Below the pieces are notes generated by a model. The model was not told where the DNA came from. It worked only from the letters and a program-made list of their open reading frames with translations, and searched no databases. A stretch of DNA of 64,000 nucleotides from Tamarix chinensis. Taxonomy: Eukaryota; Streptophyta; Magnoliopsida; Caryophyllales; Tamaricaceae. The DNA lies in assembly GCA_030549775.1 (NCBI GenBank), contig CM060173.1, positions 69,267,867 through 69,331,866 on the forward strand, given 5' to 3'. Positions 36,817 through 49,116 of this stretch are shown piece after piece. How positions within the stretch are numbered: position 1 is the stretch's first letter; each line of letters opens with the position of its first letter. A program made the translations under genes and the position numbers.

Positions 36817-37156
36817 TCCACTATTATAGCCGGTGGATCGGAGACAAGTAGGGCACAATGCTCCTGCCCACTATTATTAGTTGGTGGATCGGTCGCACAT
36901 AGGGTGTCATACCCTAACCACTATTTCTTACCCGTGGATCGGTTGGCTCCAGCACGTATGGTGTTCCACTGTAAGTAATTAGTATCTTTCCCAAGTCTTA
37001 GCAAACTATTAGATTTATTGAGCTCGGAATCCGCCACTATTATAGCCGGTGGATCGGAGGCATATAGGGTAATATACCCTAACCACTATTATAATCGATG
37101 GATTGGAGACACATAGGACTACGCGTCCTAACCACTATTTCTAACCGGTGGATTGG
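36817..37156 (-). repeat. 3+3 CCGG/AATAGTGG array of LTR4
   Basis: Two triplets separated by gtgttccactgtaagtaatt. On the plus strand each triplet begins with CCACTATTATAGCCGGTGGATCG and ends with an ACTATTTCT-type member. Confidence 0.85.
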
Positions 37157-37499
37157 TGGGACCCGGCTCAATATCTTCCACTTTAAATGATTAATGTATT
37201 AAGTGTCTTATTCAAAGGCTTTCACCCTAGACATGCATAAATCATCACACATAACAAATCATAAAATTCCACCATCATAATTACACTTTATCACCACATA
37301 TACATGATAACACAAAGGCCCTAATCAAACACCACATACCCTAATTGACCCCCACACCCATAGTCAATCACTCCAAACCCTAATTCAGTCACCTCCATAC
37401 CCTTATAATGTCTTACGTACTATTTTTCACCCAAAACATTCAAACACCAAAATAACTCTTCTATTTCCTCCCTTACATCCCAAATCAACTTTTCACACG

Positions 37500-38420
37500 T
37501 AAATTTTACTTCCATGCAAACACTAATATTTCCATGCAAACCTTTGAACCTTTTTCATGTAAACCCTAAAATTCCACGTGAAGCCCTAAATTCAACCATG
37601 CAAACCCTAATACCACCATAAAACCATCAATATCACCATGTAAATCCTAATACTACCATACAACTATAATTACCACCATACAAACCTTAATATCATCATA
37701 CAAACCCTAATACCAACATACATCCATTAATACCACCAGGTAAACCCTAGATTCCATTATACAAAACCCTAAATTCAAACTATATAAGACCCAAAGATTT
37801 GTCCATACCAACCCTAAATTCAAACCATAAAGATTCTTCCATGCCCAACCCTAAATTCAAACCATACCAACCCAAAGATTCAAATCATATAAAACCCAAA
37901 GATTTGTCCTCATAATACAATTGATTAGATTCTCCCCTTTCATAACCACAAATTAGATTCTCCCATACAAGACCATAAGTTAGATTCTTCCACATAAAAT
38001 CATAAATTAAAACCTCCCAAGAAAAACCATAAATTGGATTCCCCCAAACAAATCATAAATTAGATTCTCTCAATCAAATCATAAATTAGATTCTCCCCTA
38101 TAATATCATAAATTACATTCTCCCAAATAACATCATGAATTAGATTCTCCCAAAAAAATTATAAATTAATTCTCCCAATCAAATCGTAACTTCAATTCTC
38201 CCATATAATATCATAAATTACATTCTCCCAAATAACATCATAAACTAAATTCTCCCAAACAAACCATAATTTAATTCTCCCAATCAATCATAAATTAAAT
38301 TCTCCCATATAATATCATAAATTAAATTCTCCCAATTACATCATAAATTAGATTCTCCCAAACACACCATAAATTCGATTCTTCCACATAAAACCATACA
38401 TTAGATTTTTCCTTATAAAA
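37500..38420 (-). repeat. Minisatellite of LTR4
   Basis: Plus-strand units such as ATAAATTAGATTCTCCCA alternate with ACATC or AACCA spacers, about 25-28 bp per unit, following a block of accctaa/catgcaaacc units. The same array occurs in LTR5 (about 44050-44870) and in short form in LTR1 (5880-5970), so it has expanded in the minus-strand pair. Confidence 0.85.
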
Positions 38421-38819
38421 CCATAAAATTAGGTCAACTCACTTCCCTTAGTCAACTTCTTTCCCCATCCTCCTTTTTCATCCTTTCTTCCACACAAACC
38501 ACATTGACATCCTCTCATGCATGTCTTATAGGGACACAACACATATCGTCACATACATATAGTACACATGCCATACAAAAACATACTTCAACTCCATGTC
38601 ATACCACATATAAAATAATTAATAATGACAAACATAGAATACAAAGCATACAAAGCACATAATGCATATAAGCACATAAAAGGCCTTAGCACCCCTTACC
38701 TAAAACGACACCGGTCTTGGAGCACGCTCCTACGCCTCCTTAGGGTTTTGACTGGTTTTACCTATTATGAGAGAAAAGCTAAAATAATATTAAACACTAA
38801 TTTAATATAAGACTAGTTT

Positions 38820-39007
38820 TTTGATAAAATAATAATAACAAAAATACCAAAATAATATCAATATTAATATTAATAAGAATAATAAAAATAGTAGAAATAA
38901 TAATAAAAAGGCATTAATGAAAAATAAAGTGAAATAAGGGCTTCAGACCCCTTTACCAAAATAATACTAAAAAGATTATTTGTAAATTAAATAACCCAAT
39001 TCAGAAA

Positions 39008-39065
<58 letters not shown>

Positions 39066-39083
39066 TTGATGATGATAATGATG

Positions 39084-39133
<50 letters not shown>

Positions 39134-39460
39134 GATGATGATGATGATGATGATAATAATAATGATAATAATAGTAACATTATTAACAACACTAATTTTA
39201 AAATATTTGTATTAATAATAATAAATAAGAATAATGGAAATTCGAAATAGGAAATAATAATAATAATAATTATACTTATAACATTTTAATATTAATAATA
39301 GTAAATGTAGAAATAATAAGAATAAAAATAATAAAATCGAATTAAAATACAATAGGCTTCAGCCCTCAACATAGGTAATAATAAAAACATTAATGCTAAT
39401 AATAATATTGATAATGCATATTAAAATATAAATATTAAGAATAATAATAATAGTATTTAT
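38820..39460 (-). repeat. AAT-rich tract with NGAA hairpins (LTR4)
   Basis: (AAT)n and (GAT)n runs, densest at 39007-39190. A GGC-TTCA-GCC inverted repeat at 39355-39364 reads GGC-TGAA-GCC on the LTR sense strand. A second gggcttcagacccc site is near 38938. Confidence 0.75.
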
Positions 39461-40147
39461 AAGCAAATAATTGAAATAAAATAATTTAAGGGTTATAAAA
39501 ATAGGAAAAATAACTGAGAGGGTCTAGGGTTCAACCAAGTGTTGGTGGGGATAGGCAGCACCGGCGGTGGCGCACGGTGGCGGCGGCGGTGGCCGGAAAA
39601 AGAGAAGATAAAGGGGAAAGTTGCATGCTGGGAATAAGATAGGGAGAATGGAGATGGAAGTTGGGCTTTTTAAGAATTTCCAGAGGGAGAGGGATGGAAT
39701 GAAGGTGGCGGCACAGCCAAAGGTGGCGGTACACGGCGGCGGCGGTGGTGGCCGAATGGAGGAGAAGGAGAAAGAGAGAGGAGGAGAGGGAGAAAGAGGA
39801 AAATAAAGGTAGGGGAAGGTCGATCAGGGTCTGCAGAATAATTTTAGAGGTAAAAGTAGCGGCGGAAACGGCGGAAGAGGTGGCTAAGGGCGGCGCGAAG
39901 GGTGGCGGGGGTTGGAAAACAGGTTGGTTGAGAAGGGATATTCGCACAGTCGGGGAGGATTGTGCAGAAAGAATCGAGGGTGATGAATGGTTTGGTTAGC
40001 TATAGGGAGGTGCAAGGAATGAATGGGTGGCTAGGAAAAGCGGCGAAGTTGGCCGGAGGCGGAGGACGGGGCGTCTAAAGTAGTGGCGGCGGCAAGGAAG
40101 GATTTTCTAGGTTTGGGATCAAGAGCTTGATACAGAGCTTCTTACGA

Positions 40148-40160
40148 GGGTATTTATAGG
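40148..40160 (-). promoter_or_regulatory. TATA box of LTR4
   Basis: The sense strand reads CCTATAAATACCC, about 1.05 kb from the LTR 5' end, in the same setting as LTR2. Confidence 0.58.
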
Positions 40161-41210
40161 CTTTAGAAGAGAGGGTAGGGTTCTGTGGGTTGGCTAGTAA
40201 ATAGGGAAGGTAGGTTTCCGGTCGTCGGTGGCGAGGTCGGCCGGAGGGAGTCAAAATTCGAGTAGGGGAATGCGCGGGAGAGAGAGAGGAAAAATCGCAT
40301 GAAAAGGGGATTTGATTGGGTTTATGTAGTCGCCAAATCAAGGGGAAGAGAAAGGGAGGAGATCGGCCGGTCAAAACGGGCGAGACCGCAGGCGAAAATC
40401 TCGGACGGGCGGTGAAGGTTACAGGTGCAGGTCGACAGTGGCTCGGGGACGAAGAAGGAAGAAGATGGGGGCGATGGACCGGGCGGTCCAGTGAAGAAAG
40501 AAGAGAAAAAGGGAAGGAGATTGGGCGGTCGGCGCGGGTCAAAGGGTACTTAAATTAAACGCAGTGTTTACGGTGTATAAATCAATAAAACGCAGCGCTG
40601 AGAAGGGAGGCAGAAGGGCGACGCCACACGGGTTGGGCCGCGGGAAAGGAAGAAGAGAAATTGGGCTGCAAGCTGGCCCAGTTTGGGTGAAGAAGAAAAA
40701 GAAAAAGAAAAGAAGAAGACAGAAAAAGAAGGAAAAAGGAAGAAAAAAGGAAGAAAGAAAAGGAAAAAGGAAAAGGGGAAAAGGAAAAATAATTATATTT
40801 GGTATTTAAATTAATTAAAATATTTGAGATATTTAAACAAAATAATATTTAAATCACTTTTTAGGCTAAATTAGGATTTTTGAAAGATTTTCCATAAATT
40901 CTATTTTAATTAGTAAAACACCCTAATTTTCTTCAATTAAATTATTTATAAAATTAATATTAATTTGAAACTATTTTCTCCTTCTTATTTTAAATAAAAT
41001 AATTTATTTAATTAATTTCTAAAATAAAATCTTTAATTATCTAAAATACCAAATTTTCTCTAATAAAAATACTTACAAATTTCTTCTTAAATTTTTCCTA
41101 ATAAATTCCTTTTATTTTAATAAAAATAATTTATTTAAATGATTTTTTCGAATAAAACCTCATTTAAATATAATTTAGAAAATTAGAAATTTTTGGGGCA
41201 TTTCAACACT

Positions 41211-42366
41211 AGTTGCTTTGCTTTTCAAATCTGGATATGCACATAATATTAATATCATTTTTAATTAATTACATATTACATATATAAAATATACAAATGA
41301 ATTTCTTTTTTAAAAAAAGGAAGTATAATAATATTTTATTTATGTGAGAAGAAAATTAAATATATAAAAAAGTTTAATTTGTCAAGATCTACCTTATTAA
41401 GTATTTCTTTAATAAAATTTAGAGGAGATGAGTTTTAGATTTTTTTACTATTTTATACACCATATAATTTTAAAATTTACACTACTTTATCGGAAAGAAC
41501 TTAAGCTAGTCATCAGGTAAGATAAGTTATATCGTTTGCAGGTAGAATTTGATCATCTTGAGTTAGGGTTATTTTGAGGTTTGGGTTATTTTAGATCTAA
41601 GTTATATAAGATTAATTTGTATGATCAGGTTCGGGTTGATGTAGTTTAGGTTAGGGTCGGGTTCTGACATTTTGGGTTAGTTTGTCATATTAGATTTGGT
41701 CGAGTTTGTGCCTAGCTAGATCACATTCAAATTAATGTGACAGATCGAATTTGGGTTATTTTGATGTATTGGATCTTTTTAAGTTTTAATAGGTTGTGTT
41801 AGTTTCGGACCGAACTAATCTCAAATTGATTCATTTCGGATTTGGATCAAATTAAACATTAACTACTAAAATTAATCCAATTTATTAATCTCATAAGTAA
41901 GCATTAGGTTTGGCTTAATGTAAATGTACAATTATAAAATTGTTATTAACTACTACTTATTTATTATTATGCAGAAAAATAGGTATGATTAGAATATTAT
42001 AAGTGAATAAGTATCTCTACAATAAAAGTAAAAAATAAGTAAAATTTATAAAAAGATAATTTTTAAACTAAATATATAATAAAAAAGTGTATTTTTTATT
42101 GTTATAATTGATTAGTATTAAATTTGGCATAATCAAGTCTAATAGACGTCGAGTTAGATTGATGGTAAATTGGATTGATGTTAGATTATATATCGAATTT
42201 AAGTTAGATCGAATTAATTATTTTCATATAAATGTTGGATCGAATTAATTTTAAATTAGATTAAGGTCAGAAAAGATTGATAAATTTTTCAACGTACATC
42301 GATTAAATTTTATCCGAATCAAATAGTACATGTCAGGTCAATTCTACTCTAAAAATAACCATCCCT
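41211..42366. other. Intergenic DNA with gggtt/gatcgaatt-rich decay
   Basis: No gene. 41540-41830 and 42120-42330 are rich in degenerate gggttattt, ggtcgggtt and gatcgaattaat phrases, the look of an old short-unit tandem array or decayed LTR. Confidence 0.4.
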
Positions 42367-42701
42367 AGCAGCTTGTTTCGTTACAGGGAATACAATTGTG
42401 GGAATGGAAATTTAGGGAGAGATTTAAATATTCTATTATTTATTTTGAGGGAGTAAGAAATTAAAATGGGATTGTAAATGAGATTTAAAGGTACCAATTC
42501 CCATCAATTTATTCTTAGGGAGGGGTGGTATTAAAAGGGTGGAAATGGGAATAAAAGATGCAATTACCAAAGTAACCTTATATTATTGTGTATAAAATTA
42601 TATCACCAATAGTAATTATAATGATGATGATGATGATGATGATTATCTTTATAATAATTTTAATTCTCAAACTCTCATTCTCATTTACCAAACAGGCTGT
42701 T
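42367..42701. mobile_element. MITE-like element with degenerate terminal inverted repeats
   Basis: About 335 bp, no coding capacity. The left end (AGCAGCTTGTTTCGTTAC) and the inverse of the right end (AACAGCCTGTTTGGTAAA) match at about 18 of 25 positions, and both run into GGGAAT/GAGAAT. This is the look of plant non-autonomous DNA transposons. No clear target duplication was found, so the superfamily is open. Confidence 0.42.
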
Positions 42702-42842
42702 ATAACTATATTATAATTATCATTATAATTATCATCTTTATTATTGTAACACCCCAAAATTCACTAATTTTTTTTTTATAAAAACGGAAGCAATTAAGAT
42801 AGAAACACTTAAAACCTGTGAATTCTGGGAATGTTACCGCCA

Positions 42843-42888
42843 CACTTAGTACCAGACCGGTTCTCTCCGACCGTTCCAGTACCAAGTG
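42843..42888 (-). other. Terminal LTR hairpin of LTR5
   Basis: CACTTAGTACCAGACCGGTT opposite the GACCGTTCCAGTACCAAGTG arm; the outer dozen positions pair when G-U is allowed. Confidence 0.65.
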
Positions 42889-43128
42889 CTAAGGCTAAAG
42901 AAAAGATTTACGTTAAATTCAAATTAACAATTCATAAAAGAATTCAAAAGATCATACAACAAAATCAGAGTACGCATAAACGTTTATTAACACTTGTAAC
43001 TTCCAAATAGAAATACATTTGGACAAGATAAAACCGATTGGTCAAATTTCGGATTGCCTACTCACTCAAGTCAGGCCTGCCACCCCAAAACAGTCTCTGA
43101 TCTTAAACTTGCACAAGAGGTCTGCTCC

Positions 43129-43192
43129 CCACCATCAGTGGATCATCACAGGACCCATCAACCAAGGTAGTATCAGTACGGGTCCAATACTG
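43129..43192 (-). other. Triple-hairpin module of LTR5 (variant)
   Basis: CCAC-CATCA-GTGG (43129-43141), CAGTA-CGGGTCCAA-TACTG (43174-43192), and a longer-range GGACCC/GGGTCC pairing that overlaps the latter, so two alternative folds are possible. Confidence 0.6.
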
Positions 43193-43405
43193 AGTAAGGT
43201 GACTTGATCACTAAGGCCAACACATAGTTGTACAATAATGCAGGAATAATAATAATGCATAAGACCAATATGATCACATAAATACATACAACCATCCAAG
43301 TAAGAGTACAAGGCCCGATTGTAGACTGGATTAATCGTTTCATTAATCTATTATTAGAATTCATTTCACACCATACTTTTTATCAAGTCCATACGAGTAC
43401 GGGAA

Positions 43406-43734
43406 CCCCACTATTTTAGCCGGTGGATCGGTCGCAAGGATAACATACCCTGCCACTATTTTAGCCGGTGGATCGATCGCGAGGGTAACATACCCTGCCA
43501 CTATTATATGCCGGTGGATCGGTCTGGCCCCTTCTCGCACGGTGTTCCACTGTAAGTAATTAGTATCTTTCCCATGTCTTAGCAACTGTAGGGTTTGATT
43601 TTGTTGAGCTCGGGATCCCCCACTATTATTGCCGGTGGATCGGTCGCGAGGGAAATATTCCCTGCCACTATTAAGCCGGTGGATCGATCTCCAGGTTACC
43701 GCAGTACCTGGCCACTATTATGCCGGTGGATCGG
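43406..43734 (-). repeat. 3+3 CCGG/AATAGTGG array of LTR5
   Basis: Two complete triplets, separated by gtgttccactgtaagtaatt as in LTR4. Repeat units are well preserved. Confidence 0.87.
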
Positions 43735-44049
43735 TCTGGGCCCGGCTCCACATCTTTCACTTTACGTGATTAATATCTTAAGTATCTTATTCAAAGGCTT
43801 TCACCCTAGACATGCATAAGTCACCACACATCACAATCATAAAATTCCATAATTACACTTTAATTACCAAATACATGTGATAACCCAAAACTCTAAGCAG
43901 CCTCAAAATCTATAGTTAACCACTCCAAACCCTAATTCAGTATCCTCCGTACCCTTAATTTGCTCCACGTGTTATTTTCCATCCCAAGTGTTCAAACACC
44001 CAAACAACACTTACATTACCTTCCTTACATCCCAAATTAACTTTCCACA

Positions 44050-44870
44050 CGTAAATTTCATACCCATGCATACATTAATCCCCCCATGCAAACCTTTGAA
44101 CCTTTTTCATGCAAACCCTAAAATTCCACGTGAAGCCCTAAATTCAACCATGCAAACCCTAATATCATCATACAACCATCAATATTACCATGTAAATCCT
44201 AATACCACCATACAAACCTTAATATCATCATATAAACCCTAATACCAACATACATCCATTAATACCACTAGGTAAACCCTAGATTCCGTCATACCAAACC
44301 ATAAATTCAATCCAACCAAAACCAAAGATTCACCCATTCCAAACCATAAATTCAAACCATAAATACTCTTCCATACCAAACCCTAAATTCAAGCCATAAA
44401 GATTCTTCCACATAAAATCATAAATTAGAATCTCCCAAGGAAAACTATAAATTGAATTTCCCCCAAGCAAATCCTAAATTAGATTCCCCCATATAATATC
44501 ATAAATTACATTTTCCCAAATAACATCATGAATTAGATTCTCCCAAACAAATTATAAATTAACTCTCCCAATCAAATCATAACTTAAATTCTCCCATATA
44601 ATACTATAAATTACTTTCTCCCAAATAACATCATAAACTAAATTCTCCCAAACAAATTATAAATTAACTCTCCCAATCAAATCATAACTTAAATTCTCCC
44701 ATATAATATTATAAATTACATTCTCCCAAATAACATCATAAACTAAATTCTCCCAAACAAACCATAATTTAATTCTCCCAATCAATCATAAATTAAATTC
44801 TCCCATATAATATCATAAATTAAATTCTCCCAAATAGCATCATAAACTAGATTATTCCTTATAAAACCAT
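44050..44870 (-). repeat. Minisatellite of LTR5
   Basis: Same unit family as in LTR4. Here a larger block (about 44487-44745) is itself repeated, with near-identical copies of the atcataaactaaattctccc segment. Confidence 0.83.
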
Positions 44871-45341
44871 AAAATTTAGGTCAACTCATTTCCCTTAGTC
44901 AACTTCTTTCCCCATCCTCCTTTTTCATCCTTCCTCTCACACAAACCACATCGACTTCCTCACATGCACAACACATATCATCATACATAAGTAATACACA
45001 TACCATGCACAACATACTTCAACTCCAAGTCATACCACATATAAAATATTTAATTATAATAAACATAGATACATAACATGCGAAACACATAATACACATA
45101 AGCACATAAAAGGCCTTAGCACTCCTTACCTAAAACGACATCGGTCTTAGAGCATGCTCCTATTCCACTTGAGGGATTTGACTGGGCTCACCTATTATGG
45201 GGAAGAAATACTAGGATTAGCTTCCTTCCTATACTACTATTAGTTTCTAATTTATCTTAAGTCTTGATTCTTAATTAATTATGCCCAAAACCACTAAAAC
45301 ATGAATACATACTATTATAATTTAAAGTAAAAAGGTGATAT

Positions 45342-45357
45342 AAGGGTTTCTACCCTT
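45342..45357 (-). other. NGAA hairpin of LTR5
   Basis: AAGGGT-TTCT-ACCCTT on the plus strand, i.e. AAGGGT-AGAA-ACCCTT in the LTR sense. Perfect 6-bp stem in AAT-rich sequence (45370-46000). Confidence 0.6.
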
Positions 45358-46478
45358 TACCGAAATAAAGTTAGTAAAGGTAATAATAATAATAATAATA
45401 TTTATTATAATAATAATTTTAATAATAACAAATTATTACTAATAGTAGTAATATTCATAAAAAACTTAATAATAATAATAATAATAATAATCTAAGCCTT
45501 AAATATACAAAGTGGATTTCGAAACCTCCCCATTTAATGATAATACTATTTGAAATTTAAAAATATATTAATATTATACATATACTTATTATATAAAGTT
45601 AATAAAGATAATAATAATAATAATATAATTAGAAAAAATGTTAAAAATGTTAATAATAGTTGTAAAAAGCCAATGTGCGAGACTTAGTTAAAATTTTAGG
45701 TTTATAATCCTCCTGAAATAATTACAATATTAACTAAATAATTACACTAATAATAATAATATTAATTATGTTATTAATAATAATATTAAACATGTAATAA
45801 TTACATTAAATAGGAAAAATTCGAGAATAATAATTTATCTTACTCAATAATACTCCCAGACCTGTCAACCAAATTTAGAAATTAAAATACAGTTGATAAC
45901 AACAATAATAATTATTATAATAATAATAATTAAACTTGAATTAGCATTAAAAATTAGAATAAAAGCATAATAATTATCAATAAATCGAAAGTAAGTATTT
46001 AAAAGTTCTAGGGTTTCACCTTGAGTTGGAGGGTATTGGTGGCACCGGCGGTGGTTCCCGGAGGTGGCCGGAAAAGTGGTCTAAGAGGGCCAAAAATTAG
46101 GAAAATGGGTAATGGAGAGGAAGAAAAATTAAAATAATTATATGGGGATGTAGAGAATAATTAGTAGGATTTAATGGTTGGTTTGGAAGGTGTTAGAAGC
46201 GGCGCATGTGGTGGTGGAAGGTGGTTCAACGTCTCGGGGTGAAATTTTCTGTCGAAGCAACTAACCAACTTTGTGCAATTATGGAGGCTTATACAAGATG
46301 AATCGAAGGTTTTGGTTAGTTTAGTTAATTAGGGGGTATTTTAGGGAAGATATTGGAAGCAAGATAAGGCGTTGAAGTTGGCAGGAGGTGGAGATAATGG
46401 CGTCTGATGGGGCGGTGGCAGGCAGATTTTTCTTAGGGTTTTTGAGAAGAAGAAGTCTCGAAAACATCCACCATTAGC

Positions 46479-46488
46479 CTATTTATAG
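46479..46488 (-). promoter_or_regulatory. TATA box of LTR5
   Basis: The sense strand reads CTATAAATAG, 1.1 kb from the LTR 5' end, at the same place as in LTR4. Confidence 0.55.
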
Positions 46489-47606
46489 AGTTTAGATGGG
46501 TTATTAGGGTTTTGGGGGTCGGAAGGATGGGTTTGGGTGATAGGGTTTGGGTGGCCGGTGTCATAAATCGACCGGCGACTGCTTGGGTTGGGTCGAAGGT
46601 TCGAGAAGTAATAGAGAGGGAACGAGTGAGAGTTGAGGATAGTTGATCATGCCAAGCTCATGTGTGGGTCGAGAGGGAGAAAAAGAGAGGTGGCTCGGCC
46701 GGTCAGAGTCCTCGTAGCCGGCGCCGCCATTTTCGGTGGAAGTTGCAGGTCGGGGTCGATGGTATCGGGGAAGAAGGAGGGAGAAGAAAGGAGGAAGGGG
46801 GTGGGCCGGTCGGCCGGGAAGGAAAAGAAGGGGTGAACCGGGCCGGTCGCGCCGGTTACGTCGTTCATTAAATGAGACGACGCGTTGAGAGACGAGAAGG
46901 AACGAAATGCAGCGCGTAGAGGGCGGAAGAAGGGCGACGCCGCGCAGGCTGGCTCATTAAACAACACGACGAGTTTTGGTAACAAAATGGACAAACCGCA
47001 GCGTGCTGAAGGCGGGAGAAGGAGGCGCGCGGGCGCGGGCTAGGCCGAAGGAAAGGAAAAGAGGAAAAGAGGAACTGGGCCGCTGGGCTGGCCCAGTTCG
47101 GAGAGGAGAAAAAGAAAAAGAAAAGAAGAAGAAGAAAAAAGAAGAAAAGAAGGAAAAAGGAAAAGGGAAAAAAGGAAAAATAATGGTTTGGGATAATTAA
47201 ATTAATTAGAATATTTGGGATATTTAAAAATATTAATATTTAAATAAAATAATATTTAAAATCCCTTTTTAGGCTAAATTAGGATTTTTAAAAGATTTTC
47301 CACAAATTCCTTTTTAATTAGCAAAACACCCTAATTTTCTCCAATTAAATTATTTATAAAATTAATATTAATTTGAAACTATTTTCTCCTTCTTATTTTA
47401 AATAAAATAAATTACTTAATTTATTTTCATCATAAAATGCTTAATTAGCTAAAATACCTAAATTCTCTTCTAATAAAAATACTTATAAATTTCTTCTTGA
47501 TTTACCCTAATTAATTCAATTTAAAAATAATTTATTTAAATAATTATTAGAATAAATATCCTTTAAATGTAGTTTATAAAATATGAAATTTTCGGGGCAT
47601 TTCATC

Positions 47607-48617
47607 ACTACCCCCTTAAAAACAGACTTCGCCCCCGAAGTCTCCGGAAGCGCCTAGGGTTAGGGTCAAAAATGCTCTAAGTGTATAGAAAACCAACTAA
47701 CGCTAATACCCATATAAACTACCCCCTTAGGAGTAAACTTACTAAATAAAATTTAAATCAATGAAAATAGGGACACCATATGAAAAATAACACTTATAAA
47801 AAAAAAACTACCCCCTTAGAGACGAACTATGCGTTGTTGTGCCTGGGTATAAGTTCAATTTAAATACTAAATATTAAATGTTAATATTGGGAGAATTTAA
47901 TCAAAATTTATTTATCGAAAATCTATTTCGAAAATATCCAAGGCTCAAAATTAATAAAAGAGTTATATAAGAATTTTGGAAACACTCTCAGAAGGAATTA
48001 CCGATAAACAAAAAAAAATATGTATTATGTATGGAAATATATCATAAGAACTCAAAAATTTATTTAAAGAATATAATAAAATATTTAAGTTGAACTCTAA
48101 CACCCTGGGACAAATTTAGTCATTTCCGAAATTATTTTCTGTAAATTAAAAAAAAACATACAACAGAATAAAGCTGATTTTGGAAGGAAATTCCTGAATA
48201 CGTCTTCTAAATTTAAAACTTTCCAAAAATATTAACGATTGAAACAAATAATTTAGAGTCAAAACTATTTTCTAATGATAAAATCATTACAATAAATTTA
48301 ACTATTCAATAGGAATTATATAATTTAAATAATGTATTTTGTCAACAAAATATACTTCAAAACAACGTCGTAATCACATGACAAAGTTATAAATAAAAAT
48401 AAATTTAAGATATAAAAATACGAGAAGGAACGAGAATATATATTATTAACCAAAAATCGAACTCATAAGAAATTTAATTAAATTTAACTATGAATTTGAA
48501 TCGTCAATAAATCCATAAGACAAATCGAAATTAAAATAATTAATTGTGTACATCAAATTACGTTAATAAAATTATTAAACTTAATAAATCTGGATTTTAA
48601 AAATACGGGGTATTATA
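47607..48617 (-). repeat. Direct repeat A, retroelement internal remnant
   Basis: 1.0 kb, about 99 percent identical by eye to 49117-50124. On the minus strand it starts TATAATACCCCG, resembling an LTR start, and ends CTTCGGGGGCGAAGTC followed by TTAAGGGGGTAG, a classical Ty3/gypsy polypurine-tract neighbourhood directly before LTR5. Two further ctacccccttag motifs lie inside (about 47719 and 47808). No open frame of note. Confidence 0.8.
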
Positions 48618-49116
48618 TTACTACCCCCTTAAAAAAGGAACTTCGTCCCCGAAGTTCAGAGAAAATCTAAGTAGCGAAAACTTGTCAAAACGATTGAATA
48701 AAGCATTAACCACAATAAATAGGTTAAAAGTAAATCCGAAGAAAAGTAAAACGATGTTTTACAAAACTAAACCAAGCAAAGTTGAAACAAACAAGGCATA
48801 GGAAGCAAAATAAAAGGAGGAGAATCAATGCTTAGCAGATCAAATACAATGGAATTCAAATAAGGAAGAAGTACATACTTAAAGTCAAAACAAGTTACGA
48901 AAATACTATTCTTTAAAATAAAATCTTACAAGAGAATACAACAAAAATTTATAACGTGAAGTTCAAACAAAATAAAGGAACGAAAGTTTTAAAGAGTACA
49001 CAGCTCTAATAAAAAATATATTACAATTTATATCATATCATATCTATTCCGGCAAGGTACACACTAAGGTTATCAATCCATAAAACCTACAAGACTAGGG
49101 TTAATCTAGTGGGGTT
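48618..49116 (-). mobile_element. Spacer B, retroelement 3' internal end
   Basis: 0.5 kb single-copy sequence between the two repeats. Its junction with repeat A reads on the minus strand GAACTTCGGGGACGAAGTTC then TTAAGGGGGTAG, the usual sequence just upstream of a plant Ty3/gypsy 3' LTR. It is too short to carry pol. Confidence 0.65.

Larger units (their letters stand above)
36138..41205 (-). mobile_element. LTR4, solo long LTR
   Basis: 5068 bp, on the plus strand starting tgtaacaccccaaaattc and ending ttggggcatttca, flanked by a perfect 5-bp duplication acact (36133-36137 and 41206-41210). No internal domain. It has all modules plus a greatly expanded AATT/TCTCCC minisatellite. Open frames at 39531-40809 are in GC-rich or purine-rich leader/U3 sequence on both strands and are not genes. 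Confidence 0.93.
42745..47604 (-). mobile_element. LTR5, long LTR attached to internal sequence
   Basis: 4860 bp, on the plus strand starting tgtaacaccccaaaattc and ending tcggggcatttca. Unlike the solo copies it is followed by sequence reading, on the LTR sense strand, CTTAAGGGGGTAG-type polypurine tract then TGAAATG, so this is a 3' LTR with its upstream internal end. This junction fixes the orientation of the whole family. The 5-bp flank attat (42740-42744) has a possible match at 50125-50129. All modules are present, with a variant triple hairpin shared with LTR6. Confidence 0.85.

Noticed and set aside
39001..39192. Poly-Leu/Ser frame on the minus strand
   Set aside because: Translation of an (AAT)n/(GAT)n array in LTR4.
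36138..47604. LTR4 and LTR5 as the two LTRs of one element
   Set aside because: LTR4 has its own perfect TSD (acact) on both sides, the DNA between them has no retroelement coding, and LTR5 has its internal side on the right.
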